Below are positions 31,311 through 40,646 of a stretch of DNA of 64,000 nucleotides, piece by piece; position 1 is the stretch's first letter, and each line of letters begins with the position of its first letter. Under the pieces are notes generated by a model. It was not told the origin of the DNA, searched no databases, and worked only from the letters and a program-made list of their open reading frames with translations. Both the position numbers and the translations under genes were made by a program. The stretch is from contig JACKET010000018.1 of the NCBI GenBank assembly GCA_020632875.1, positions 62,001 to 126,000 of the forward strand, in the 5' to 3' direction. Origin of the DNA: Alphaproteobacteria bacterium (GTDB lineage: Bacteria > Myxococcota_A > UBA796 > GCA-2862545).

Positions 31311-32525
31311 TCACTCTTCTGGCCCAGGCTTGAATGGCGCGAGGACCAGTTTGGCGAAGAAGTCGTTCAGGTCCTTGAGGGCTTCTCTGTCGTCCGCACG
31401 AGGAAGCGTGCGGGCCGCGGCGTTCAAGACCCGTCTGGTGCGCTCCAAGACGAGAGGCCGCACGTGGTGTTGATCGCCCTTCTGGCTGCCAAACTTCAAT
31501 TTTGAGCTCGCGGTACCCCCTTTGCCGTGGGCGAGCGTCGAACGAACGTTGTAGAAGTCCTTGAGTTCCTTGTAGACGATGTCGGGGTCTTCTCCCGCCA
31601 GGCCGCAAATTGCCGATCCAAAAATCGCGAATCGGAACGTCACATCAGTCCCTTTCGCGGAGGTGAGCACCGCCTCCATAGCGATGCCACAATCGAGGAG
31701 TGCATCGATCGGCTCTGTCCGGTGGCAAGCGAACCGGTACCGCCTGAGGCCCAGTTCCACCTGCTCAGGGATGTTGGTGTATTGGCGGCAGTGTTCGAGC
31801 AATACGACAGGATCCGCGAGGGGCGCACTCATCGGGATTTGCATGCCGTGAGTCGAACGCACCCCGCGCCAGCTCGGGTCCAGAAAGTCGTCAGAATCGA
31901 CAAAATGGAGCAGATCGCGAACCCGAAATCCCTCGACGGTTCGAAGGATGTCGGCGGCCAATTGCACTTCCGCGACTGCGGCCCGGATATCCGGCCTCGG
32001 CATGCCCGGGTTCGCGCTCCCCTCTTCAAACCGGGTCGCGCAAAGCACAGCGCAGCTCTGCGCGGCCAGCAACGCCTCCCGAACGCCCATGAGCTGCTGG
32101 ATCGCTCGCAACTCCGCATCCGAAATCAGCCCAAACGACACTCCTGGCGTAATTTCGACCGCTCGCGTAGTCCGAACACCCGCAACGATGATCTTGGCGA
32201 AGAGCTGGCGACTGCTGGACTGAAGCGACCTCTCGAGCCAGGCCCAAAGATGATCGATCACCGCGTCGTTCGGTACACGCCACAATCCCATCCTGCGAAG
32301 TGCTGTCCACTCCATGGTGCGGGCAATGACGGCGCCCGCAACGGCTCCGCCCAAGCGATCACCGGGAAGACTCATTGAATTGAAATGGAGCCGGTTTCCA
32401 AGAGCCCGGACCCGCGCTTCGTCATCCTCAAAAGCGCCGGCCAGCACTAGAATTCGCGCTGGATCCGGTAGGCCCTCGTCGAGTACCTCGCCGACGAACT
32501 CCCGAAAGGCGCTTTCGAAGGACAT
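31311..32525 (-). CDS. HEPN (ApeA-like) protein, possible defence function
   Basis: The 404-residue product ends in a domain with the HEPN RNase signature: helices around LLDCGIAMEAVLTS and KELKDFYNVRSTLAHG, giving R-x4-H at Arg328 and His333. The N-terminal 250 residues are helical and not recognised. The C-terminal layout resembles ApeA-type HEPN proteins, some of which are single-gene anti-phage RNases. The gene has more AT and more varied codons than its neighbours, as does recently acquired DNA. It ends 34 bases from the ceramidase stop, convergent with it. No antitoxin or partner is beside it. Confidence 0.6.
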   Translation of the reverse strand: MSFESAFREFVGEVLDEGLPDPARILVLAGAFEDDEARVRALGNRLHFNSMSLPGDRLGGAVAGAVIARTMEWTALRRMGLWRVPNDAVIDHLWAWLERSLQSSSRQLFAKIIVAGVRTTRAVEITPGVSFGLISDAELRAIQQLMGVREALLAAQSCAVLCATRFEEGSANPGMPRPDIRAAVAEVQLAADILRTVEGFRVRDLLHFVDSDDFLDPSWRGVRSTHGMQIPMSAPLADPVVLLEHCRQYTNIPEQVELGLRRYRFACHRTEPIDALLDCGIAMEAVLTSAKGTDVTFRFAIFGSAICGLAGEDPDIVYKELKDFYNVRSTLAHGKGGTASSKLKFGSQKGDQHHVRPLVLERTRRVLNAAARTLPRADDREALKDLNDFFAKLVLAPFKPGPEE

Positions 32526-32537
32526 TGCTGCACCTCG

Positions 32538-32954
32538 CTAATACTGCTGAGTCGGCCACTCCGGCGGGTCGTCCTTCGCCGCGTCGTACTCGACGAGCTC
32601 GCAGGTCACCACCTTCTGCCCGCCGCTCGCGTCGACCGCGATCTTCCCGGCGATCGTCATCTTCCCGTCTTCGACCTTCACCGGGGCGCGCAGCTCGAAC
32701 TCGTGCGCCTTGCCCTTCATCCCCCACACCACACGACCCCACTTCGTGCCCTTCGACACCGCCTCGCACGCCGCCGGACCCACCTTCCCGTCCGTGATCG
32801 TCGCGCTGACGCGGGGCTGGGTACCGATGCGCTTCATCGACTCCATGTCGTTCGACAGCCACACGCGGGCCTCGGTGATGGTGACCTCCGCCGCGCTCGC
32901 CGTCGCGGAGCCCGCGAGGAGCCCGACCAGACCGAGTAGCATCACAGCGCGCAT
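32538..32954 (-). CDS. Small secreted protein
   Basis: The 138-residue product starts at ATG behind GGAGG, which was preferred to a longer reading. A clear signal peptide (MRAVMLLGLVGLLAGSATASA) is followed by a single beta-rich domain with two Cys that could form a disulfide. The family is not recognised. The gene lies 26 bases from the divergent start of the lipase-maturation-factor gene, so both promoters must overlap the coding starts. Confidence 0.72.
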   Translation of the reverse strand: MRAVMLLGLVGLLAGSATASAAEVTITEARVWLSNDMESMKRIGTQPRVSATITDGKVGPAACEAVSKGTKWGRVVWGMKGKAHEFELRAPVKVEDGKMTIAGKIAVDASGGQKVVTCELVEYDAAKDDPPEWPTQQY

Positions 32955-32980
32955 CCGAACCTCCGTCGGGCATCCAACCC

Positions 32981-34453
32981 ATGTCGGCCACGCCATCATC
33001 CCACAAGTCCAGCCGCGCAGCCGTGCTCCGCGCGCTCGGTGCCACGAGCCTCGTGGCGTTCGGCAGCCTGTGGGTCCAGATCGACGGTCTGGTCGGGTCG
33101 AACGGCATCCTCCCCTTCCGCGACCACCTCGACGCCGTGGCGGCCTCCGCGTCCGGCAACCCGTTCTGGGAGGAGCCGACCCTGTTCTGGTGGTGGCCCA
33201 CGGACGCCGCGCTCCACGTGGCGTGCGGCCTCGGCTGCCTCGGCTCCGCGCTGCTGATGACGGGCCTTCCGCTCGAAGGGCCCGTCCTGCTGGGGCTGTG
33301 GGCGCTCTACCTGTCCCTGTCGCAGGTCGGGCAGATCTTCCTCGGCTACCAGTGGGACACGCTGCTCACCGAGACCCTGTTCACCGCGATGCTCGTGGCG
33401 CGGTGGCACCCGTGGAGCTCCGAAGAGCCCGCCCGGCTGGGCGTCTGGGCGCTGCGCCTGCTCCTGTTCAAGCTGATGCTCGGCAGCGGGCTCGTGAAGC
33501 TCACGTCCGGCGACGGGACGTGGCGCGACGGCACGGCGCTCGCCTACCACTACTGGACGCAGCCCATCCCGAACCCGCTCTCCTGGCGGTTCCATCACCT
33601 CCCCGCCTGGTGGCACCACGTGGAGACGTGGCTGACGTTGATCATCGAGATCCCGCTCCCCTTCGCGATCTTCGCGGGGCGGATGGGACGGCGGGTGGCC
33701 TTCGTCGGGTTCACCCTCGTGCTCGCCATGCTGTTCGCGACCGGGAACTACGGGTTCTTCCAGCTCCTGTCGATGGTGCTGGTCCTGTCCCTGCTGGACG
33801 ACGCGGACTGGCGTGGCCTCACGGCACGCCTCCGGATGCGGACGCCACCGACCCTCGCGTGGGCCTGGCGCTGGGGGTACGACCGAGAGCGGGCGTTCGC
33901 GAAGGAGGTCCTCGCCGGGGCCGTCCTGACCGGCCTGATCGCGATCGGGCTGCCGATGCAGTACGGCCGGACCTGGAGCTACCGGGACCTGCCGCCGTCG
34001 ACCGTCGAGGTCCTCCGCACGACGAGCCCGTTCCGGACCGTCAACGCGTACGGGCTCTTCGCGAGCATGACGACCACACGGCCCGAGGTCCGCATCGAAG
34101 GCAGCCTCGACGGCCGCGTGTGGAAGCCGTACGTCTTCCGCTACAAGCCCGGCCCGCTCGACCGCGCGCCGCCCGTGGTCGCCCCGCACATGCCGCGGCT
34201 CGACTGGCAGATGTGGTTCGCCGCGCTCCGCAGCTGCCAGCGGTCCACGTGGGTGCCGAAGCTCATGGAGCGCCTCGCCGACAACGAGCCCGCCGTGGTC
34301 GCCCTGATCGCGGAGGACCCCTTCCCGGACGGCGGCCCGCGCTACATCCGCGCGCAGCGGTCGCTCTACACGTTCACCGAGCGGGGCCCGGAGTGGTGGG
34401 CGTCGAGCACCGTGGAGGAGCCCTACTGCCGCGCGATCGAGGTCATCCGATGA
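32981..34453 (+). CDS. Lipase maturation factor (LMF) family membrane protein
   Basis: The 490-residue product has about eight hydrophobic segments in its first 330 residues and a soluble C-terminal domain. It keeps LMF1-family marks: YQWDTLLTET, FKLMLGSGLVKL, SGDGTWRDGTALAYHYWTQP and PNPLSWRFHHLP. In animals LMF1 helps dimeric lipases fold; in bacteria the role is unknown. The C-terminal Trp/Arg-rich part (RLDWQMWFAAL) is also typical. It converges with the relA/spoT gene and overlaps its end by 11 bases. Confidence 0.88.
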   Translation: MSATPSSHKSSRAAVLRALGATSLVAFGSLWVQIDGLVGSNGILPFRDHLDAVAASASGNPFWEEPTLFWWWPTDAALHVACGLGCLGSALLMTGLPLEGPVLLGLWALYLSLSQVGQIFLGYQWDTLLTETLFTAMLVARWHPWSSEEPARLGVWALRLLLFKLMLGSGLVKLTSGDGTWRDGTALAYHYWTQPIPNPLSWRFHHLPAWWHHVETWLTLIIEIPLPFAIFAGRMGRRVAFVGFTLVLAMLFATGNYGFFQLLSMVLVLSLLDDADWRGLTARLRMRTPPTLAWAWRWGYDRERAFAKEVLAGAVLTGLIAIGLPMQYGRTWSYRDLPPSTVEVLRTTSPFRTVNAYGLFASMTTTRPEVRIEGSLDGRVWKPYVFRYKPGPLDRAPPVVAPHMPRLDWQMWFAALRSCQRSTWVPKLMERLADNEPAVVALIAEDPFPDGGPRYIRAQRSLYTFTERGPEWWASSTVEEPYCRAIEVIR

Positions 34454-36602
34454 CGCGGTGGACCGCGTCGACGCCCTTGATCTTCTCGATGTTCCGGATG
34501 AGCCGCGTGAGCTCGCCCACGTCGCGCACCGACAGCTCGAGGCTGACGTTGGCCCGGTCGTCGGCCATGTTGCGCGCCTCGGCGCGGTTGATGTTCACCT
34601 GCTGCTGCTCGCACAGCTTCGTGATGTTCGCGAGCATGCCGGGACGGTCGGTGCAGAAGATCTCGATCGTGCCGCTGTGGCGGATCTCGCTGCCCTGATC
34701 CCACTCGACGGGGATGCGGCGGTCGGCGTCCATCGTCTCGAGCTGGTCGCAGTCGCCCTTGTGCACGGTGATGCCGCGCCCGCGCGTGATGAACCCGACG
34801 ACGGGCTCGCCGGGCAGGGGCGAGCAGCAGCGCGCGAAGGTCACGAGCAGGCCGTCTTCACCGGAGATCAGGACCGGGCTGACCGTGGCGGTGCGCCGGC
34901 CGAGCCGCCCGAGCAGGTTGGCCGCGAAGCCCTGCTGCTCTTCCTGGCGGGTCTGGTACTCGCCCTCGGGCAGCAGATCGCGCGCGACCTGCTGGAGCGT
35001 GAGGCCGCCCTTCGCCACCTCGACGAGGAGCTGATCCAGGTCGGCCAGGCCCCGCTTCTTCAGGACGGAGGTGATGTTCCCGTCGCGCTTCACGCGCTCC
35101 ATGCTCCAGCCGCTGCGGCGCAGCTCGCTCTCGAGCATGTCGCGACCGAGGCGGGCCCCCTGCTCGAGCTCGCGCTGGCGCAGGTGGCGGCGGATCTTGC
35201 TGATGGCGCGGGAGGTCTTCGCGATGGCGAGCCAGTCGCGGTTCGGCTCCTGGTTCTGGGACGTGAGGATCTCGACGGTGTCGCCGGACTTCAGCACGTA
35301 CCGCAGCGGCACCATGCGGCCGTTGACCTTCGCGCCGGTGCAGTGGTGGCCGACCTTGCTGTGCACGGCGTACGCGAAGTCGAGCGCCGTGGCGCCCATC
35401 GGGAAGCGCTTCACGTCGCCGCCGGGCGTGAAGATGAAGACCTCGTCGGCGTAGAACTGCGCCTTCACGCTCTCCATGAACTCGGTCGCGTCTTCGGCGT
35501 CGGTCACGCCCTCGAAGACGTTGCGGATCTTCGCGATGGCTACGAGATCCTCGGGCTTGAGCGCGAGGTGGCCCTCTTTGTAGCGCCAGTGGGCCGCGAT
35601 GCCCTCTTCGGCGACCCGGTGCATGTCGGCCGTGCGGAACTGCACCTCGACGCGACGGCCCTCGGGCCCGATGACCGTGGTGTGGAGCGACTGGTACCCG
35701 TTGGGCTTGGGCCGCGCGATGTAGTCCTTGATCTTGTCGGGGACCGGCGGGTAGCTCGCGTGGATCATGCCGAGCGCGGCGTAGCACGAGCCCAGATCGG
35801 GCAGGATGACGCGGAACGCGAGCAGATCGGCGACCTCGGACAGCGTGATGCCCTGGCGCGTGATCTTCTTGAAGATGCTCCACCGGTGCTTCGCGCGGCC
35901 GCTCACGTTGCCCTGGATGCCGCTCGCGTGGAGCAGATCCTGGAGGGCGGACACGACGCGGGAGGTGTAGGCCTCGCGATCGGCTGCCGTGCGGTCGAGG
36001 AACCGGTCGATCTCGAGGTACGCCTCGGGCTCGAGGTAGCGGAAGCAGAGGTCTTCGAGCTCGGTCTTGAGCCGCGTGATGCCGAGCCGGTTGGCGATCG
36101 GCACGAAGATCTCCATCGTCTCGCGCGAGATCTCCTTCTGCTTCTCGGGCCGGTGGTGCTCGAGCGTCTGCATGTTGTGCGTGCGGTCGGCGAGCTTGAC
36201 GAGGATGACCCGGAGATCCTTGCTCATCGCGAGCATCATCTTCCGGAAGTTCTCGGCGGCGAGCTCTTCCTTGCTGCGGAACTTGAGCTTGCCCATCTTC
36301 GTGACGCCATCGACGAGGTCGGTGATCTCGACGCCGATCTGGGCCGCCATCTCCTCCTTCGTGATGGGGTTGTCTTCGAGCGCGTCGTGCAGGAGCGCGG
36401 TGGCGATGGTGTCGACGTCCATCCGGAGGTCGGCGAGGATCATCGCGACGGCGATGGGGTGCGAGAGGTACGGCTCGCCGCTCTTGCGCTTCTGACCCGC
36501 GTGCGCGCGGGCCGAGATGAGGTACGCATCCATCACCCGGCCGACGTCGGCGTCGGGCGAGTAGGTCTGGATCCGTTCGATGATTTCGGAGATCGAGGAC
36601 AA
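34443..36602 (-). CDS. Bifunctional (p)ppGpp synthetase/hydrolase
   Basis: The 719-residue product has the full RelA/SpoT-homologue order: HD hydrolase domain (His48, HDALED at 72-77), synthetase domain (KHRWSIFKK, AFRVILPD, GYQSLHTTV), TGS domain (VFIFTPGGDVKRFPMGATALDFAYAVHS), a helical region and a C-terminal ACT domain. The intact HD residues indicate working hydrolysis, so it should both make and degrade the stringent-response alarmone. The TTG start follows GGGAG at a long spacing. It lies 59 bases after gmk, in the gmk-rpoZ-spoT order familiar from proteobacteria but without rpoZ. Confidence 0.95.
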   Translation of the reverse strand: MSSISEIIERIQTYSPDADVGRVMDAYLISARAHAGQKRKSGEPYLSHPIAVAMILADLRMDVDTIATALLHDALEDNPITKEEMAAQIGVEITDLVDGVTKMGKLKFRSKEELAAENFRKMMLAMSKDLRVILVKLADRTHNMQTLEHHRPEKQKEISRETMEIFVPIANRLGITRLKTELEDLCFRYLEPEAYLEIDRFLDRTAADREAYTSRVVSALQDLLHASGIQGNVSGRAKHRWSIFKKITRQGITLSEVADLLAFRVILPDLGSCYAALGMIHASYPPVPDKIKDYIARPKPNGYQSLHTTVIGPEGRRVEVQFRTADMHRVAEEGIAAHWRYKEGHLALKPEDLVAIAKIRNVFEGVTDAEDATEFMESVKAQFYADEVFIFTPGGDVKRFPMGATALDFAYAVHSKVGHHCTGAKVNGRMVPLRYVLKSGDTVEILTSQNQEPNRDWLAIAKTSRAISKIRRHLRQRELEQGARLGRDMLESELRRSGWSMERVKRDGNITSVLKKRGLADLDQLLVEVAKGGLTLQQVARDLLPEGEYQTRQEEQQGFAANLLGRLGRRTATVSPVLISGEDGLLVTFARCCSPLPGEPVVGFITRGRGITVHKGDCDQLETMDADRRIPVEWDQGSEIRHSGTIEIFCTDRPGMLANITKLCEQQQVNINRAEARNMADDRANVSLELSVRDVGELTRLIRNIEKIKGVDAVHRVIG

Positions 36603-36661
36603 GGTCGTGCGACTCCCAGACGAGAGTCTAGCCGCGGAGGAGGCGGTGCACAGTGGGTGCG

Positions 36662-37300
36662 TCAGTGCGATGCGAGTGGAGCGAAGCGCGCCACCCAGCT
36701 CGCCCTCCGATCCCGACGGGACATCTCGGCGAGCATGATCCCCTGGAAACAGGCATGCGCGGCTTCGAGGTCGTCGTTCATCACGACGTAGTCGAACTCG
36801 CCGACGGCGCCGAGCTGGCCCGCGAGCTTCGCCATCCGCCCCGCGATCACGGCGTCGCTGTCGGTGGCCCGGGCGCGCAACCGCGCTTCGAGGGACCCGA
36901 TGTCGGGCGGCACGATCATCACGTGCACGGCCTCGGGCATGCGCGCGCGCACCTGGCGGGCGCCCTGGACGTCGATGTCGAGGATCAGCGAGTCGCCGCG
37001 GGCGAGCGCGGCTTCGGTCGGCGCGCGCAGCGTGCCGTAGAACCGGTCGTACACCTCGGCGTGCTCGAGGAAGGCGCCCTCTTCGACCAGCGCGAGGAAA
37101 CGCTCGCGCGCGACGAAGTGGTAGTCGACGCCATCCGCCTCGCCGGCGCGCGGGTCGCGCGTGGTCGCGCTCACCGAGAACGAGAGCCCGGGGATGCGCG
37201 CCAGGGCGGCCTTGAGCAGCGTGCTCTTGCCGACGCCCGACGGGCCGGACACCACGAAGAGGACCCCGCGATCGGGCGGCGCCAGGGCGAGCCGGCTCAT
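36662..37300 (-). CDS. gmk: Guanylate kinase
   Basis: The 212-residue product has the P-loop SGPSGVGKST (18-27), the GMP-binding region (SATTRDPRAGEADGVDYHFV) and an LDIDVQGARQV segment, all standard for GMP kinase. It converts GMP to GDP with ATP in nucleotide synthesis. Its ATG overlaps the yicC stop (ATGA). About ten extra residues lie before the P-loop strand, and the C-terminus is slightly longer than in Escherichia coli. Confidence 0.96.
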   Translation of the reverse strand: MSRLALAPPDRGVLFVVSGPSGVGKSTLLKAALARIPGLSFSVSATTRDPRAGEADGVDYHFVARERFLALVEEGAFLEHAEVYDRFYGTLRAPTEAALARGDSLILDIDVQGARQVRARMPEAVHVMIVPPDIGSLEARLRARATDSDAVIAGRMAKLAGQLGAVGEFDYVVMNDDLEAAHACFQGIMLAEMSRRDRRASWVARFAPLASH

Positions 37301-38175
37301 TCGATGTTGGCGCTCTGCTCGCGCATCCGCTCGAGAACGCTCTTCATGAGGACGACGCGCTGGCTGACCGGGTGCTCGGCGGCCTTCGACCCGATGGTGT
37401 TGACCTCGCGGTTCATCTCCTGGAGCAGGAAGTCGAGCTTCCGGCCCACGGGATCCTGCTCGCGCAATGTCTCGGAGAACTGGTCGAGGTGGCTGCGCAT
37501 GCGCGCGACCTCTTCGGTGACGTCGGCCTTGTCGGCGAGGTGCGCGACCTCTTGCGCGATGCGGTACGGGTCGGCCTGGTCGCCGAGCAGACGCGCGATG
37601 CGGCGCTGCAGCTTCTTCTGGAGACGCTCGTTGATGCCCTTCGACGCGGCTTCGATCTCGCCCGTGATCTGCCGCATCTCGTCGACCATCTGCTCGAACT
37701 CGCGCTGGATGGCCTGGCCCTCGGCCTCGCGCATCTGGATGAGGTCGGCGATGGCGGACTGGACGGCGATCTCGACGACATCCCACTCGAGCGTGACGTC
37801 GACGAACTCTTCGGCGATCGTCATGACGCCCGGCTGCGACAGGATGAACGTGAACGGCACCTCGCGGGCGACGAAGCCGACCATGTTCTGTGCCACGTCG
37901 TTGATCACGAGCGCGTACTCGTTCGCGAGCGCGGCATCCGCGACGACCCGCTGCCGGGTGGTGCCGACCGTGCGCCGCACGTAGGCGTCGATCCGCCCGC
38001 GCGCGAACGGATCCTTGAGCAGCGCGTTGATGCGCGGCTCGAGCGCCAGGTATTCCCGCGGAGAACGCAGGTTGATGTCGCGGAAGCGGTTGTTGACGCT
38101 CTTCAGCTCGACCACGACCGTGAGGTCGTTCGCGCTGGCTTCACCGCGGCCGTATCCCGTCATCGAACGGAGCAT
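37297..38175 (-). CDS. yicC: YicC/YloC family endoribonuclease
   Basis: The 292-residue product begins MLRSMTGYGRGEA, the hallmark of the YicC family, and continues with ELKSVNNRFRDINLRSP. The C-terminal half has the DUF1732 region ending in LDFLLQEMNREVNTIGSKA. YicC is an endoribonuclease linked to RNA turnover in stationary phase. It heads the yicC-gmk-relA/spoT run and is coupled to gmk by four-base overlap. The upstream gene is divergent, with 54 bases between the starts. Confidence 0.94.
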   Translation of the reverse strand: MLRSMTGYGRGEASANDLTVVVELKSVNNRFRDINLRSPREYLALEPRINALLKDPFARGRIDAYVRRTVGTTRQRVVADAALANEYALVINDVAQNMVGFVAREVPFTFILSQPGVMTIAEEFVDVTLEWDVVEIAVQSAIADLIQMREAEGQAIQREFEQMVDEMRQITGEIEAASKGINERLQKKLQRRIARLLGDQADPYRIAQEVAHLADKADVTEEVARMRSHLDQFSETLREQDPVGRKLDFLLQEMNREVNTIGSKAAEHPVSQRVVLMKSVLERMREQSANIE

Positions 38176-38229
38176 GCGGTGCCGTTAACAGGGTCGAAAC
38201 ACAAGGGCCCACGTCCGCGTACGACCCAC

Positions 38230-39387
38230 GTGATCCTCCTCCTCTCCCGCGCCCTCGTGCCCACCGCGATCTCCCGCACCATGCCGGGTGCGCTCGCGCT
38301 GTTGTTCGCGATCTCCCAGGTCTCTGCCATGGTGGACTTCCCGGGCGTCGCGGTGCAGGTGCAGGCGGCGCCGATCGGAGCCCGGGCTGTGCTGGCGGGC
38401 GCCCTAGCGCTGCTGGGAGGTCTGGGGTCGATCGGGACCTACCGGGTGCTGCTCTACGGTCCCCGGGCGGGGTTCGCGTGGCGGATGCCCGTGGGGGACG
38501 CCGCGCTGGCGGGGGCGTTCGGGACCGCCCTGCTGATCCCGGCCGTGCCGACGGGCGTGTGCGCGTTGCTGTTGGGACCGATCCCCGCACTCGCGGTGAT
38601 GTTGCTCGCGGCGATGGTCGGAGCCGCGGGAGCGGCGCGGAGCCCGTGGGCCCTCGTCTTCGCGGGCCTGGCGGCGACCGCGACCGGGCCGTGGGCCGTG
38701 CTGTCGGCCCTCGCCGGGGTCGCGCTGCTCGGCCCGCTCGGTCGGGCGCTGCGCGACGGGCGGCCGCTCGGGCAGCCAGCCGTGCGGACGGCGTGGCTCC
38801 GGCGGGGTCCCGTGCTGGCGCTCGTCCAGCGGGACGTGCTCGGGCTCTGGCGGACGTGGCCCGCGACGGTCGCGGGTCTCGCGGTGGTCCCGGGTGTGCT
38901 CGCCTGGCTCGTGCAGGGCGCCCTGCACCGCACCTGGCCGCCCTCCGCGATCTCGACGGGCAGCGTGCTGATCGTGGGCGCCTTCGGACTGCTGCCCGCC
39001 GCGACGCTCGGCGCCGTCGCGAAGGTCGAGCGGGGCGCTCAGCTCGCGCGCGGGCTGCCCGTCTCGCCCGGCGAGCGCGTGATGGCGCTGCTCGGCACCG
39101 CGCTGCTCCCGCTGGGTCCCGTGGTGGCGGGCATCCTCGTCGCCGGCACCGCGAACGGCCCGCTCGGCGCGGTCCGCGTGGCGACCGTCGCGCTCGTGCT
39201 CGCCAGCCTCGCCGCCGCCGCGCTGCTCGGCCGCACCACCCAGCGCCACCGGGAGGATCTCGTGTCGCACGGCATCGCCGCGTCCGTCTTCGTCACCCTC
39301 GTCGCGGCGATCTCGCCGTGGGCGACACCCCCGCTGCTCGCCCTCTCGGCGGGTGCGGCGACCCTCGCGGTCCGGAGGGCCGGATGA
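38230..39387 (+). CDS. ABC-type membrane protein (permease subunit)
   Basis: From GTG the 385-residue product is mostly hydrophobic, with about ten helices. It lacks sequence marks of a known permease family. It overlaps the next gene, an ABC ATPase, by four bases (ATGA), so it is read as its permease. A GPRAGFAWRMPVGDAA loop between helices and one near LARGLPVSPGER could be coupling helices. The substrate is unknown. The start is the first in-frame GTG after the divergent promoter; no strong ribosome site is seen. Confidence 0.65.
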   Translation: MILLLSRALVPTAISRTMPGALALLFAISQVSAMVDFPGVAVQVQAAPIGARAVLAGALALLGGLGSIGTYRVLLYGPRAGFAWRMPVGDAALAGAFGTALLIPAVPTGVCALLLGPIPALAVMLLAAMVGAAGAARSPWALVFAGLAATATGPWAVLSALAGVALLGPLGRALRDGRPLGQPAVRTAWLRRGPVLALVQRDVLGLWRTWPATVAGLAVVPGVLAWLVQGALHRTWPPSAISTGSVLIVGAFGLLPAATLGAVAKVERGAQLARGLPVSPGERVMALLGTALLPLGPVVAGILVAGTANGPLGAVRVATVALVLASLAAAALLGRTTQRHREDLVSHGIAASVFVTLVAAISPWATPPLLALSAGAATLAVRRAG

Positions 39388-39968
39388 TCGCGGTCACCGG
39401 CCTCGAGGTCCACTACGGCGCGCTCCGACTGGGGCCGCTCGATCTCCGCCTCGACGCGGGCATCGTGCACCTCGTCGGGTCCAACGGGACGGGCAAGACG
39501 AGCCTGCTGCGCGCCATGGCCGCCGCGATCCCGCGGTCCGCCGGCACCGTCGAGGTGGATGGCCACGACCCCGAGCGCGACGCGACGGCGCGCGGCCGGA
39601 TCGGCTTCGTCCCCGCGGCTCCCGAGCTGCCGGGCTTCCTCACGGTCGACGAGGCCTGGCGCATGATGGCCGACCTGCGCCGCCGCCCCGACTGGGATGG
39701 CACCGAGCTGCGGGACGCCTTCGATCTGCCCGGGGCCCAGCGCCTCGACCGCGCCAGCACGGGCATGCGGCGCAAGGCCGAGGTCGTCGCGGCGCTCGCC
39801 GGCGATCCCACCGTCCTCCTGCTCGACGAGACCCTCGCGAACATCGACGTTCGCGGCCGCGAGGTGCTGTGCGAGTGGCTCGACCGACACCGCGGGGATC
39901 GCGCCGTGATCCTCACGCATCACGGGGCCTCTCCCGTCCGACCCGACGCCGTGGTCACGCTGGGTTAA
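39384..39968 (+). CDS. ABC transporter ATPase
   Basis: The 194-residue product is a compact ABC ATPase with Walker A GSNGTGKTS, a degenerate signature RASTGMRRKAEV, Walker B VLLLDETLANID and switch histidine ILTHHG. The length is shorter than most (about 220-240). It is coupled to the preceding permease gene and together they should form an exporter or a membrane-modifying ABC complex. An O-methyltransferase gene begins 22 bases downstream. Confidence 0.88.
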   Translation: MIAVTGLEVHYGALRLGPLDLRLDAGIVHLVGSNGTGKTSLLRAMAAAIPRSAGTVEVDGHDPERDATARGRIGFVPAAPELPGFLTVDEAWRMMADLRRRPDWDGTELRDAFDLPGAQRLDRASTGMRRKAEVVAALAGDPTVLLLDETLANIDVRGREVLCEWLDRHRGDRAVILTHHGASPVRPDAVVTLG

Positions 39969-39989
39969 AGCGCCGGCCGGGAGGTAGGG

Positions 39990-40646
39990 ATGTCCACCAC
40001 GACCGGCATCGCCGACGCGGCGCTGTCCGCCTACGTCGCGCAGCACGGCTGCCGCGAGACTCCCGTGCGCGCGGCGCTGCGCGAAGAGACCGCGCGCCTG
40101 TCGCAGTCCAACATGCAGATCAGCCCGCTCCAGGCGTCGTTCCTGCAGATGCTCGCGCGGATCTCCGGCGCCCGCTCGTACCTCGAGATCGGCGTGTTCA
40201 CGGGGTACTCGTCCCTCGCGGTGGCCGAGGCGCTCCCGATCGACGGGCGCATCGTCGCCTGCGACGTGTCCGAGGAGTGGACCTCCACCGCCCGCCGCTA
40301 CTGGCAGCAGGCCGGGCTCGAGCACAAGATCGACCTCCGCCTCGCGCCGGCGGCCCAGACGCTCGCCGCCCTCGAAGAAGCCGGCGAGACCTTCGACTTC
40401 GCCTTCATCGACGCCGACAAGGAGAACCTCGCCGAGTACTACGAGCGCTGCCTCCGCCTCGTCCGGAAGGGCGGGTTCATCGCCGTCGACAACGTCCTGT
40501 GGAACGGCTCGGTCCTCCTCGACCCGCCGAACAGCCCGGCCACACAGGCCATCCAGAAGTTCAACGCCGCCCGGCGCAGCGACGACCGCGTCGATCTCTC
40601 GCTCGTCCCCATCGCCGATGGCGTGACGCTCCTGTGGGTGCGCTGA
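39990..40646 (+). CDS. SAM-dependent O-methyltransferase (CCoAOMT family)
   Basis: The 218-residue product starts behind GGGAGG. It has the class I methyltransferase motifs YLEIGVFTGYSSLAVA (SAM binding), IVACDVSEEW, and FDFAFIDADKENLAEYYE with VRKGGFIAVDNVLWNG, which carry the metal and catalytic residues of caffeoyl-CoA/catechol-type O-methyltransferases. The substrate is not known in bacteria. The TGA overlaps the next ATG (TGATG), so it is coupled to a membrane protein gene with no clear chemical link. Confidence 0.9.
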   Translation: MSTTTGIADAALSAYVAQHGCRETPVRAALREETARLSQSNMQISPLQASFLQMLARISGARSYLEIGVFTGYSSLAVAEALPIDGRIVACDVSEEWTSTARRYWQQAGLEHKIDLRLAPAAQTLAALEEAGETFDFAFIDADKENLAEYYERCLRLVRKGGFIAVDNVLWNGSVLLDPPNSPATQAIQKFNAARRSDDRVDLSLVPIADGVTLLWVR

